From Lichenicola cladoniae (GTDB taxonomy: Bacteria > Pseudomonadota > Alphaproteobacteria > Acetobacterales > Acetobacteraceae): a DNA stretch of 64,000 nucleotides. The position numbers and the translations under genes were made by a program. The stretch lies in the NCBI RefSeq assembly GCF_013201075.1, contig NZ_CP053708.1, positions 1,553,501 to 1,617,500 of the forward strand, given 5' to 3'. The notes below the pieces were generated by a model, which made no database searches, had not been told where the DNA came from, and was given only the letters and a program-made list of their open reading frames with translations. The stretch's first letter is position 1; the number at the start of each line of letters is the position of its first letter. Below, piece by piece: positions 44,999 through 53,608 of this stretch.

Positions 44999-46096
44999 AT
45001 GGCCAGCATCACCCTCGACGGCATCGGACATGCCTATCCGTCCCGCGACCCCGGAGAAGCCAAGCGCTATGCGCTGAAGCCGGTTCATCATGTGTGGCAG
45101 CACGGGCGTGCCTACGCGCTGCTCGGGCCGTCCGGCTGCGGCAAGACCACGCTGCTCAACATCATCTCGGGACTGGTCATCCCGTCGGACGGACGGCTGC
45201 TGTTCGACGATGTCGACGTGACGCGGTTGCCGACCGAGAAGCGCAACATCGCGCAGGTGTTCCAGTTCCCGGTCATCTACGACACCATGACAGTGCGCGA
45301 GAACCTGCTGTTCCCGCTGCGCAACCGGGGCGTGGACAAGCGCATCGCGCATGATCGCGTGGTCGAGATCGCCGGGCTGCTGGACCTGGTGCCGGTGCTC
45401 GACCGCCGTGCCCGGGGCCTCACCGCCGACGCCAAGCAGAAGATCTCGCTCGGCCGCGGACTGGTGCGGTCGGACGTGTCGGCGGTGCTGTTCGACGAGC
45501 CGCTGACGGTGATCGACCCGGCGCTGAAGTGGGAACTGCGGTCGAAGCTTAAGGCGGTCCACGAAGCCCTCGACATGCTGATGATCTACGTGACCCACGA
45601 CCAGGTCGAGGCGATGACCTTCGCCGACGAGGTGGTGGTGATGAACGACGGCCGGGTGCTGCAGATCGGAACCCCGACCGAATTGTTCGAGCGGCCGGCA
45701 CACGCGTTCGTCGGCTACTTCATCGGCTCGCCGGGAATGAACTTCCTGCCGGCGCGCCTCGAGGGGTCCGCCGCACGCGTCGCCGACGCGGTGTTCCCGC
45801 TCGATGCCCGTTACGGCCCGCAGGCCGGCGAGGTGAAGCTGGGCTTCCGTCCGGACTATGCGACGGTGACGCCCGACGGCGAGGGCATCCCGGTGCAGGT
45901 CCTGCGCATCGAGGATCTCGGCCGCCGGCGGCTGGTGCGCGTCGCACTCGGACCGCACGAACTGGTGGCGACGCTGCCGCCCGGCATGGAGCTGAACGAA
46001 CCGACCGCCAGGCTGCAGGTCGGATCGCAGCATCTGCACATCTATGTCGATGACGAACGCATAACTGGCGAACAGATCGGGGGCGAGCTCGCATGA
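44999..46096 (+). CDS. glpT: Glycerol ABC transporter ATPase GlpT (degenerate signature)
   Basis: Second ATPase of the importer, 365 residues. Walker A GPSGCGKTTLLNIISG, Q-loop VFQFPVIYDTMTVRENL, Walker B AVLFDEPLTVIDPALK, switch His YVTHDQVEAMTFAD and a TOBE-type C-terminus are present. The ABC signature that should read LSGGQ is LTADAKQKISLGRGLV, and the Walker B Asp-Glu is followed by PLTVID rather than PLANLD. GlpS and GlpT are therefore complementary: GlpS has a normal signature but an altered switch, GlpT the reverse, which leaves one complete composite ATP site. Starts 13 bases after glpS with GGGGGCAAGGA upstream; its stop overlaps glpP. Confidence 0.92.
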   Translation: MASITLDGIGHAYPSRDPGEAKRYALKPVHHVWQHGRAYALLGPSGCGKTTLLNIISGLVIPSDGRLLFDDVDVTRLPTEKRNIAQVFQFPVIYDTMTVRENLLFPLRNRGVDKRIAHDRVVEIAGLLDLVPVLDRRARGLTADAKQKISLGRGLVRSDVSAVLFDEPLTVIDPALKWELRSKLKAVHEALDMLMIYVTHDQVEAMTFADEVVVMNDGRVLQIGTPTELFERPAHAFVGYFIGSPGMNFLPARLEGSAARVADAVFPLDARYGPQAGEVKLGFRPDYATVTPDGEGIPVQVLRIEDLGRRRLVRVALGPHELVATLPPGMELNEPTARLQVGSQHLHIYVDDERITGEQIGGELA

Positions 46097-46983
46097 TGGA
46101 CAAGCCGCTCAACAACCGGGCCTGGTTCTTCCTGATCCCGGTTCTGGTGTTCGTCCTGTTCTCGTCGCTCATCCCGCTGATGACGGTGGTGAACTACTCG
46201 GTCCAGGACACGATGGGCCAGAACAACTTCTTCTATAATGGGATTGCCTGGTTCCAGAACCTGCTCGATCCCAGCACCGATATCGGCGGACGCTTCGCCA
46301 GCGCGCTAGTACGCAACCTGATCTTCTCCTTCGTCGTGCTGGCGATCGAACTGCCGCTCGGCGTCGCCGCCGCGATCTGTATTCCGCGGCATGGCTGGCG
46401 GGTCGGCGCGACCCTGGTGCTGATCGCGCTGCCGCTGCTGATCCCCTACACGGTGGTCGGCACGATCTGGCAGATCTTCGCCCGCGCCGACATCGGCCTG
46501 CTCGGCTACGTGCTCAATCATCTCGGCATTCCCTACAACGATACGCAGGATCCGACCTCGGCCTGGGCGACGATCGTGGTGATGGATGTGTGGCACTGGA
46601 CCGGGATGGTGGCGCTGCTTGCCTATGCCGGTCTGAAATCCATTCCCGACGCGTTCTACCAGGCGGCGCGTATCGACGGGGCCGGACGCTGGTCGGTGTT
46701 CCGCAACATCGAACTGCCCAAGCTGCAGAAGGTGCTGGTGATCGCAGTGCTGCTGCGCTTCATGGGCAGCTTCATGATCTATACCGAGCCATCCGTGGTG
46801 ACCGGTGGCGGTCCCGGCGAGTCGACCAGTTTCCTGTCTCTCGATCTGGTGAAGATCGCCCTGGGGCAGGTCGATCTCGGTAACGCGGCAGCGATGTCCC
46901 TGGTCTACAACCTCATCACGCTGACGATCTGCTGGGTATTCTTTACCGTCATGACCCAGATCGACCGCCGGAAGGACGTGTGA
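46093..46983 (+). CDS. glpP: Glycerol ABC transporter permease GlpP
   Basis: An inner-membrane permease of 296 residues with about six helices, the first being FFLIPVLVFVLFSSLIPLMTVVNYS. The EAA-like cytoplasmic loop that touches the ATPase reads YQAARIDGAGRWSVFRNIELPKLQKV, the sugar-type (MalF/UgpA) version. Other helices: LIFSFVVLAIELPLGVAAAI and LVLIALPLLIPYTVVGTIW. ATG 46093 overlaps the glpT stop. It forms the channel with GlpQ. Confidence 0.92.
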   Translation: MMDKPLNNRAWFFLIPVLVFVLFSSLIPLMTVVNYSVQDTMGQNNFFYNGIAWFQNLLDPSTDIGGRFASALVRNLIFSFVVLAIELPLGVAAAICIPRHGWRVGATLVLIALPLLIPYTVVGTIWQIFARADIGLLGYVLNHLGIPYNDTQDPTSAWATIVVMDVWHWTGMVALLAYAGLKSIPDAFYQAARIDGAGRWSVFRNIELPKLQKVLVIAVLLRFMGSFMIYTEPSVVTGGGPGESTSFLSLDLVKIALGQVDLGNAAAMSLVYNLITLTICWVFFTVMTQIDRRKDV

Positions 46984-47786
46984 TGCGTATCAACGGACGT
47001 TCCATCGGCATCGCAGCGTATCTGCTGGCCCTGTTCCTGCCGATCTATTGGCTCCTGAACATGTCGTTCAAGACCAACGGCGAGATCATGTCCCGCCTGT
47101 CCCTATGGCCGCACCACATCAGCTTTGCGAATTATGGCCACATCTTCGGCGACCCTGTCTGGTATCTCGGCTTCCTGCATTCACTGACCTACGTGCTGCT
47201 GAACACCGTGATCTCGGTGACGGTGGCACTTCCGGCCGCCTATGCGTTCAGCCGCTACCGCTTCATCGGCGACAAGCACCTGTTCTTCTGGCTGCTGTCC
47301 AACCTGATGGCGCCGCCGGCGGTCTATGCGATGCCGTTCTTCAACTTCTACTACTCGATCGGTCTGTTCGACACGGTGTGGGCGGTGGCCCTGGCGCATT
47401 GCCTGTTCAACGTGCCGCTCGCGGTGTGGATCCTGGAGGGCTTCATCTCCGGCGTGCCGCGTGAGATCGACGAGACGGCAGCGCTCGACGGCTACTCGTT
47501 CCCGCGCTTCTTCGTGAAGATATTCCTGCCGCTGATCGGTAACGGCATCGGCGTCGCCGCCTTCTTCTGCTTCATGTTCTCATGGGTCGAACAGTTGCTG
47601 GCGACGACGTTGACCACCGTGAACGCCAAGCCGATCGCCGCGGTCATGACCCGGGTCTATTCCGCCGCGGGAATGGACTGGGGCCTGCTGGCAGCGGCAG
47701 GCGTGCTGACGATGATCCCGGGCGCCATCGTCATCTGGTTCGTCCGCAACCACATTGCCAAGGGCTTTGCCCTCGGTCGGGTCTGA
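46983..47786 (+). CDS. glpQ: Glycerol ABC transporter permease GlpQ
   Basis: The second permease, 267 residues, of MalG/UgpE type. Membrane helices include GIAAYLLALFLPIYWLLNMSF at the N-terminus and GVAAFFCFMFSWVEQLLATTL. The EAA loop is REIDETAALDGYSFPRFFVKIFLPLIGNG. The ATG at 46983 shares a base with the glpP stop (TGATG). Not to be confused with the glycerophosphodiester phosphodiesterase also called GlpQ in enteric bacteria; the name here follows the rhizobial transporter nomenclature. Confidence 0.92.
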   Translation: MRINGRSIGIAAYLLALFLPIYWLLNMSFKTNGEIMSRLSLWPHHISFANYGHIFGDPVWYLGFLHSLTYVLLNTVISVTVALPAAYAFSRYRFIGDKHLFFWLLSNLMAPPAVYAMPFFNFYYSIGLFDTVWAVALAHCLFNVPLAVWILEGFISGVPREIDETAALDGYSFPRFFVKIFLPLIGNGIGVAAFFCFMFSWVEQLLATTLTTVNAKPIAAVMTRVYSAAGMDWGLLAAAGVLTMIPGAIVIWFVRNHIAKGFALGRV

Positions 47787-47797
47787 GGAGGCCGATC

Positions 47798-48073
47798 ATG
47801 GGCTGGATGGCCTGGAACTGGCACACGGCGGTATTCTTCGTTGCCATCGTGCTGCTGCTGACCGTGATGACGCTGCTGGCTGTGTATCGCCCGGAGACCC
47901 CGCGCAAGGGGATCCTGCGGTTCCCGACCACCCGCGGCGACCGGCTTTTCGTGTCGCTGATCGGATCAGCGTTCATCTACATCTTCTGGATTCGTTTCAC
48001 CGGCGGTAGCATGATGTGGCCGGCGGCGATCCTGTCGGTGGTTTATTGCGTGGCGATGTTCCGCTTCGCCTGA
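47798..48073 (+). CDS. glpU: Small membrane protein GlpU (DUF2160)
   Basis: A 91-residue protein with three probable transmembrane helices: AVFFVAIVLLLTVMTLLAVY, LFVSLIGSAFIYIFWI and MMWPAAILSVVYCVAMF. This size and the PETPRKGILRFPTTRGDRLF loop between helices 1 and 2 are typical of DUF2160, always found in GlpSTPQUV operons. Its role in transport is not defined; it may stabilise the permease pair. ATG 47798 has GAGGAG eight bases upstream. Confidence 0.9.
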   Translation: MGWMAWNWHTAVFFVAIVLLLTVMTLLAVYRPETPRKGILRFPTTRGDRLFVSLIGSAFIYIFWIRFTGGSMMWPAAILSVVYCVAMFRFA

Positions 48074-48154
48074 GCCGCCGCTACGAATACGTCAAACAGC
48101 CGGAACAAGCCCACAGAAGGCTGCAGACCGGCGGAAACCCCAAGGAGGACAATC

Positions 48155-49942
48155 ATGGACATTACCAGACGCGATGCAATCAAGGCGGCGGCGGCCGTCG
48201 GCGTGACCGGCAGCGGCATCCTGATCAACAGCCGCCCGTCGCACGCGCAGCAGGTCGATGCCGCAAAGAAGTGGGTGGACAGCGAGTTCCAGCCTTCGAC
48301 CCTGTCGAAGGACGAGCAGATGTCCGAGATGGAGTGGTTCATCAAGGCCGCGAAGCCGTTCGTCGGGATGAAGGTGAACTGCGTTTCCGAGATCCTGAAC
48401 ATCCACGAATACGAGTCCAAGACGCTGACCAAGGCGTTCGGCGAGATCACCGGCATCCAGGTCAATCACGACCTGATGGATGAAGGCCTGCTGGTCGACA
48501 AGATCGAAGTCGAGATGCAGTCGGGCCGGCCGATCTACGATTTCTGGATGAACGATTCCGACTTCATCGGCACCCATCCTCGCTACAAGGATATCGTCGG
48601 CGGATCGCTGACCGACTTCATGGCGGCCGACGGCAAGGACGTTACCAGCCCGACCCTCGACCTGAAGGACTTCATCGGCCTGTCGTTCGGGACCTTCACC
48701 GACGGCAAGCTGTATCAGCTCCCCGACCAGCAGTTCGCCAACCTCTATTGGTTCCGGCATGACTGGTTCAACCGCGCGGACCTGAAGGCGCAGTTCAAGC
48801 AGAAGTTCGGCTACGAGCTGGGCGTTCCGGTGAACTGGTCCGCCTACGAGGACATTGCCGAGTTCTTCACCAACGACGTCAAGAACATCGACGGCGTCCG
48901 CGTCTATGGCCACATGGATTACGGCAAGAAGGACCCGTCGCTCGGCTGGCGCTTCACCGATGCCTGGCTGTCGATGGCCGGAGGCGGTGATCGCGGCCTG
49001 CCGAACGGCCGTCCGGTCGACGAGTGGGGCATCCGCATGGAGGATGGCCGTCCGCGTGGTTCCTCGATCAGCCGCGGTGGCGATGCCAACGGTCCGGCAG
49101 CCGTCTACGCCCTGACCAAGTTCGTGGAGTGGCTCAAGAAGTACGCTCCGCCGGAAGCAGCCGGAATGGACTTCCTGGAAGCCGGGCCTGTCCCGGGCCA
49201 GGGCCACATCGCGCAGCAGATCTTCTGGTACACGACCTTCTCGGAATCCATGACCAAGCCGGGTTCGCAGGTGATGAACGCGGACGGTACGCCGAAATGG
49301 CGCATGGCGCCGAGCCCGCACGGTGCGTACTGGAAGGAAGGGCAGAAGCTCGGCTACCAGGATACCGGTTGCTGGACGATGCTGAAATATGCCGATCCGC
49401 AGCGCGTCAAGGCAGGCTGGCTCTACGCCCAGTTCTGCACCTCGAAGTCGGTCACTCTCAAGAAGGCGGTGCTGACCCAGCATCTGATCCGCGAGAGCGA
49501 CGTGCAGAGCCAGGCGATGACGGATCTTGCGCCGAAGCTCGGCGGACTGGTCGAGTTCTATCGCTCGCCGGCCCGCAAGAACTGGACGCCGACCGGCGTG
49601 AACGTTCCCGACTACGGCAAGATGGCGCAGGTCTGGTGGCAGAACGTGTCCAACGCGATCGCCGGCTCGGTCACGCCGCAGCAGGCGATGGACGGGCTCG
49701 CGCGCGACCAGGACGCAATCATGGCGCGCATCGAGCGGTCCGGCGTGCAGGGCGATCTCGGTCCGAAGATGAACCCGATCATGACGCCGGAATATTGGTA
49801 CAAGAAGTCGGCGGCCGACGGAAACCTGGCACCGCAGCGCAAGCTCGCAAACGAGAAGCCGCAAGGGCAGACCATCGCCTATGAGGAACTGCTCAAGAGC
49901 TGGGCTCCGGGGCAGCCTGCTCCGGACGCGAACAAGGGCTAG
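48155..49942 (+). CDS. glpV: Glycerol ABC transporter substrate-binding protein GlpV
   Basis: The periplasmic binding protein of the importer, 595 residues, long for the class, as usual for GlpV. The N-terminus MDITRRDAIKAAAAVGVTG has a twin-arginine pattern followed by a hydrophobic stretch and a probable cut after SHAQ (near residue 31), pointing to Tat export. Extracellular SBP_bac_1 fold sequence follows (GITGIQVNHDLMDEGLLVDKIEVEM and beyond). A strong AAGGAGG precedes the ATG, fitting the need for excess binding protein, and a strong terminator follows the gene. Confidence 0.93.
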   Translation: MDITRRDAIKAAAAVGVTGSGILINSRPSHAQQVDAAKKWVDSEFQPSTLSKDEQMSEMEWFIKAAKPFVGMKVNCVSEILNIHEYESKTLTKAFGEITGIQVNHDLMDEGLLVDKIEVEMQSGRPIYDFWMNDSDFIGTHPRYKDIVGGSLTDFMAADGKDVTSPTLDLKDFIGLSFGTFTDGKLYQLPDQQFANLYWFRHDWFNRADLKAQFKQKFGYELGVPVNWSAYEDIAEFFTNDVKNIDGVRVYGHMDYGKKDPSLGWRFTDAWLSMAGGGDRGLPNGRPVDEWGIRMEDGRPRGSSISRGGDANGPAAVYALTKFVEWLKKYAPPEAAGMDFLEAGPVPGQGHIAQQIFWYTTFSESMTKPGSQVMNADGTPKWRMAPSPHGAYWKEGQKLGYQDTGCWTMLKYADPQRVKAGWLYAQFCTSKSVTLKKAVLTQHLIRESDVQSQAMTDLAPKLGGLVEFYRSPARKNWTPTGVNVPDYGKMAQVWWQNVSNAIAGSVTPQQAMDGLARDQDAIMARIERSGVQGDLGPKMNPIMTPEYWYKKSAADGNLAPQRKLANEKPQGQTIAYEELLKSWAPGQPAPDANKG

Positions 49943-49957
49943 AGCCGTCACGCTAAC

Positions 49958-49995
49958 GGGTCCCGGGTGCATCGCGCATCCGGGACCCTTTTTTT
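49958..49995 (+). terminator. Rho-independent terminator after glpV
   Basis: A 13-bp stem (GGGTCCCGGGTGC at 49958-49970, GCATCCGGGACCC at 49976-49988, one G-T pair) with a five-base loop is followed directly by seven T. It ends 13 bases before glpK, so the kinase must rely on read-through or its own promoter. Confidence 0.9.
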
Positions 49996-50007
49996 CGGTG
50001 GCCTGTC

Positions 50008-51528
50008 ATGACCGCATCACACCCTGCCCACGCGCATGTCCTGGTCATCGACCAGGGCACCACGTCGACCCGCGCCATCGTGTTCGACCACCACATGCAT
50101 CCGGTGGCGCAGGCGCAGGAAGAGTTTCCACAGATCTACGCGCAGCCCGGCTGGGTCGAGCATAATCCGGAAACGCTCTGGGCCACGGTACTCGGAACCG
50201 CGCGGGCCGCACTGCAGAAGGCCGGACTTGCCGCCTCCGACATCGCCGCCCTCGGCATCGCAAACCAGCGCGAAACCACGCTGATCTGGGAGCGCTCGTC
50301 CGGGCGCCCGATCCATAACGCCATCGTCTGGCAGGACCGCCGCACCGCCTCGATCTGCGACCGGCTCGAGCGCGACGGCCATGCCGAGCTGATCGCCGAG
50401 CGCACCGGCCTGCGCATCGATCCTTATTTTTCCGGCACCAAGATAAGCTGGATGCTGGACCAGGTTCCGGGCGCACGAGCACGGGCCGAGCGCGGCGAGC
50501 TGGCGTTCGGGACGGTCGATAGTTTCCTGATCTGGCGACTGACCGGCGGCCGGGTGCATGCGATCGACGCGACCAACGCGTCCCGCACCCTGCTCTGCGA
50601 CATACGCAGCGGGACGTGGGATCCGGACTTGGTCAGGCTGCTGGATATCCCGGTATCCCTGCTGCCGGAAATCCGTGACAGTGCCGGCAGCTTCGGCGAA
50701 ACGCTGCCGGAACTGCTCGGCGGGGCCATCGCCATTCGCGGCGTGGCCGGCGACCAGCAGGCAGCCCTGATCGGCCAATGCTGTTTCAGCCCGGGCACCA
50801 TCAAGGCGACCTACGGCACCGGCGGCTTCATCCTGCTGAACACCGGAACCGAGCTGAAACGGTCCAAGCACCGACTGCTGTCGACGATCGCGTGGCAGCG
50901 CAACGGCGTGCGCCATTACGCGCTCGAGGGATCGATCTTCTCGGCGGGTGCTGCGGTGCAGTGGCTGCGTGACGGGCTCGGACTGGTGGAAAGTTCCGCC
51001 GAGACCGGCCGGCTGGCCGAGGCCGCGGACCCGGCGCAGACCCTCTATCTGGTGCCGGCCTTCACCGGTCTCGGTGCGCCGCACTGGGACAGTCGCGCCC
51101 AGGCGCTCATCACCGGCATTACGCGAGGCACCACCAAGAAGGAACTGGCGCGCGCCACGCTGGAAAGCGTCGGCTTCCAGACGCGCGACCTGCTCGCCGC
51201 GATGCTGGCCGACGACGACGAGCCGGATCGCACGCGCAGTGTTTTCCGCGTCGATGGCGGCATGTCCGCGAGCAACTGGACCATGCAGTTCCTGGCCGAC
51301 ACGCTCGACATGCCGATCGATCGGCCGGCGTTCCGGGAGACCACCGCGATGGGGGCCGGCTACCTGGCCGGGCTGGACGCTGGCGTGTATCCGGAGCCGG
51401 AGATCTTCGAGCGCCAGTGGAAGCTGGATCGACGCTTCATGCCGAACGCGGTGCCGGAAGATCGCGATCGTCGCTATCGTGGATGGCAGCGCGCGGTAAA
51501 GCTGGCTCTGACCCCGCAGGACGAGTAG
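50008..51528 (+). CDS. glpK: Glycerol kinase
   Basis: GlpK phosphorylates the imported glycerol to glycerol-3-phosphate, the substrate of GlpD. The 506-residue FGGY kinase has the phosphate-1 loop [15 protein letters not shown] at the N-terminus, [28 protein letters not shown] around the substrate site, the catalytic Asp in [28 protein letters not shown] (phosphate 2) and [19 protein letters not shown] near the C-terminus. It closes the glp operon but lies beyond the terminator at 49958-49995. ATG 50008; a weak ribosome site overlaps the terminator tail. Confidence 0.96.
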   Translation: MTASHPAHAHVLVIDQGTTSTRAIVFDHHMHPVAQAQEEFPQIYAQPGWVEHNPETLWATVLGTARAALQKAGLAASDIAALGIANQRETTLIWERSSGRPIHNAIVWQDRRTASICDRLERDGHAELIAERTGLRIDPYFSGTKISWMLDQVPGARARAERGELAFGTVDSFLIWRLTGGRVHAIDATNASRTLLCDIRSGTWDPDLVRLLDIPVSLLPEIRDSAGSFGETLPELLGGAIAIRGVAGDQQAALIGQCCFSPGTIKATYGTGGFILLNTGTELKRSKHRLLSTIAWQRNGVRHYALEGSIFSAGAAVQWLRDGLGLVESSAETGRLAEAADPAQTLYLVPAFTGLGAPHWDSRAQALITGITRGTTKKELARATLESVGFQTRDLLAAMLADDDEPDRTRSVFRVDGGMSASNWTMQFLADTLDMPIDRPAFRETTAMGAGYLAGLDAGVYPEPEIFERQWKLDRRFMPNAVPEDRDRRYRGWQRAVKLALTPQDE

Positions 51529-51556
51529 CGCCCGCCGACAGGAGGCAGGAACCGCA

Positions 51557-52252
51557 ATGCGTGTCCGGTTTCGATGCGACCCGAACCTGCTTGCAAGCCT
51601 GAGCCCGCCGGTTCCGGCTCGCGACGCCCTGCCGGACTGGCTGCGGTCCATGCCCGGCATGGCCGCATCCGACATGCATGACGGCGCGCCGATCCGCACG
51701 GTGAAGCAATGCCCGCCTTTCGTGGACGCGATGATGCAGGGGTTCGTGATGACCCTGCCATGCGACGTGCAGGTGCGGGACGGGGTGCTGTCCTGGAACT
51801 GGGATGTCCCGGCGCTGGCAACCGGCACCCATCCACGCGCGCCGATGTCGTTCCATGCCGCTGCCCAGGTGGAAGGAACCCCGTTCGTGCGGGGAGAGCA
51901 GCTGGTGGTGAAGTTCAACTCGTTCTGGACCATACGGCTGGACCCCGGCTGGTCGCTGCTGGTCAGTCATCCAGTCAACCGGGACGATTTGCCGTTCCGG
52001 CTGCTGAGCGGCCTGGTCGATGCGGACCGCTTCCACGAGGTCGGCATCCTGTTTCCGGCGATCTGGCTCGCTCCCGGCTTCGAGGGCGTGCTGCCCCGCG
52101 GCATGCCGGTCGCGCAATGCATCCCGGTCCGACGCGACGCGCTGACGCTGGATATCGGTGCCTTCGATGCCGACGAGCAGGCGCGCTACGAGGCCACCGC
52201 GCGCATCCTGACCGAGGAAACCGGTCATTATCGCCGGGTGACCCGCGCATAG
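51557..52252 (+). CDS. Conserved hypothetical protein (DUF6065-like)
   Basis: A 231-residue soluble protein without signal peptide or membrane segment. I do not know its function. Recognisable blocks are LPDWLRSMPGM, TVKQCPPFVDAMMQGFVMTLP, KFNSFWTIRLDPGWSLLVSHPVNRDDLPFR and GFEGVLPRGMPVAQCIPVRR, a combination I associate with a family of small proteins (DUF6065 or close) found in proteobacteria and some phages; this is from memory and unconfirmed. AGGAGGCAGGA precedes ATG 51557, a strong start. It follows glpK after 28 bases and may be on the same transcript. Confidence 0.7.
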   Translation: MRVRFRCDPNLLASLSPPVPARDALPDWLRSMPGMAASDMHDGAPIRTVKQCPPFVDAMMQGFVMTLPCDVQVRDGVLSWNWDVPALATGTHPRAPMSFHAAAQVEGTPFVRGEQLVVKFNSFWTIRLDPGWSLLVSHPVNRDDLPFRLLSGLVDADRFHEVGILFPAIWLAPGFEGVLPRGMPVAQCIPVRRDALTLDIGAFDADEQARYEATARILTEETGHYRRVTRA

Positions 52253-52391
52253 GCGGCCGGCGACGGCAGGCCGTCCATGATCGTGGTGCGGTTGCAGTAT
52301 GTAACGAGACCGGTTGTTCGCATGCTGCAATGGTTTGACACACCCGGACCGATTGGCGTGTCCGGCAGACCTGCGCGAAAAGGGCCATCCG

Positions 52392-52805
52392 ATGAAGTCT
52401 CGCTATAGGCTTCCTGCAGCCTCGATCCTGGTAGCCGCCCTCTGCTCCGGTTGCGGTCCGATGATGAGCGTCTCCAGCCCGACCCTCATGAGCGGTGCCG
52501 AGCTGTCCCAGGGACGGCGTGGCGACACCAGGGACTTCCACATGAACGATCGGATCGTGCAGCTCGTCGATTTCACATGGACCGACCCGACGCAGGATGC
52601 CGGGACCCATGAGTGCGAGTGGAAATGGTACCGCGACGGAAAGCTGGTATCGGACACGCCCGAGAAGCGTATCTATTTCGCCAGGACCCCGTTCACACTT
52701 CGCACCATGCGGCCGGCAGCGCCCCTCGGGATCGGCCACTACTCCGTCGATACGATCGTGGACGGCACCGTCGTCGCGGTCAGCGCCTTCACCATCACCG
52801 GGTGA
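52392..52805 (+). CDS. Putative lipoprotein
   Basis: A 137-residue protein with a signal peptide (KSRYRLPAASILVAALCSGC) ending in a possible lipobox, LCSGC or ALCSG, at about Cys18-Cys21. The mature part has no motif I recognise; it looks like a small beta-rich domain (RIVQLVDFTWTDP, CEWKWYRDGKLV, GIGHYSVDTIVDGTVVAVSAFTI). I start at ATG 52392 because the signal peptide begins there. It converges on the TPR gene with an 11-base overlap. Envelope location is inferred from the signal only. Confidence 0.65.
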   Translation: MKSRYRLPAASILVAALCSGCGPMMSVSSPTLMSGAELSQGRRGDTRDFHMNDRIVQLVDFTWTDPTQDAGTHECEWKWYRDGKLVSDTPEKRIYFARTPFTLRTMRPAAPLGIGHYSVDTIVDGTVVAVSAFTITG

Positions 52806-53325
52806 GCGAAGCGACCGAGCGCTGACGGCCCCGTTCGGCACGTGCCTGCAGGTCCTCCCGCAGCCGGCGGGGATCGAGGAACATCAGTCCCGTGCGGCCC
52901 GACACCAGCGACTGCGCGATCCGACCGAAGCTCGCCGGACGCAGCGCCAGCGCCTGAGCATAGGCGTCGAGCGCCTCCTCGATCAGGCCGCACTCGCCGA
53001 GCGCCACGCCGAGGTTGAGGGCGGCCTCGTGGAAGTCCGCGCGGGCACCGAGCGCCGATCGATAGGAGGCCGCCGCGGCGTCGTGCCGGCCGTGATCCTG
53101 ATGCAGCAGCGCCAGGCTGTACCAGCCCTCCGCGAATGCCGGATCGAGCGTGGTCGCCTGCTCGAACGCGGCGAGAGCCGCCGCGTGCTGGCCGGACGCG
53201 AGCAGAGCGCGACCCAGCAGGTGCTGCGCCCGCGATGCCTGGTTCGCCGCCGCCTGGCCCGACAGGCCGCGCAGGCCCCGCCTGATGGCGATCAGGCTGG
53301 CATCGGTCCGGCCCCGTTCCAGCAA
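52795..53325 (-). CDS. Tetratricopeptide repeat protein, start uncertain
   Basis: At least three TPR units are seen: ALLASGQHAAALAAFEQATTLDPAFAEGWYSLALLHQ, GRHDAAAASYRSALGARADFHEAALNLGVALGE and GLIEEALDAYAQALALRP, typically a protein-protein interaction scaffold. The only normal start codon in frame is TTG 53325, but TPR-like sequence continues upstream in the same frame to about 53500 (ATARAALAARPDEPRALFTLAALLLRAGD), with no ATG, GTG or TTG before the next stop at 53685. GTG 53540 is in another frame, so a frameshift (sequence error or real) or a rare start codon is likely. No signal peptide can be assigned. It lies between a lipoprotein gene and a histidine kinase gene. Confidence 0.65.
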   Translation of the reverse strand: MLERGRTDASLIAIRRGLRGLSGQAAANQASRAQHLLGRALLASGQHAAALAAFEQATTLDPAFAEGWYSLALLHQDHGRHDAAAASYRSALGARADFHEAALNLGVALGECGLIEEALDAYAQALALRPASFGRIAQSLVSGRTGLMFLDPRRLREDLQARAERGRQRSVASLTR

Positions 53326-53608
53326 CGCGTCGCCGATCGCCAGCCAGCCGCTTGCAAACCCGTCATGCCGTTCGAGCTGCGGCAGCAGAGTGCCCGCTTC
53401 GGCGTCGCCGGCGCGGAGCAGCAGGGCGGCAAGCGTGAACAGCGCGCGCGGCTCGTCCGGCCGCGCCGCCAGCGCCGCGCGCGCCGTCGCGATCGGATCG
53501 TTGCCGTCGGATGCAGGCTCTGATCGCAGTGGGGCGGCACCGGGGCGGGGCGGTCTGCGGATGGCCGGTCTCCCTGGCGCGATGACTGCGATCTCCGACC
53601 GACTATCG

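Noticed and set aside
44999..46096. glpT read as a pseudogene because of its lost LSGGQ
   Set aside because: All other ATPase motifs, length and overlaps with neighbours are intact, so it is a specialised subunit rather than a broken gene.
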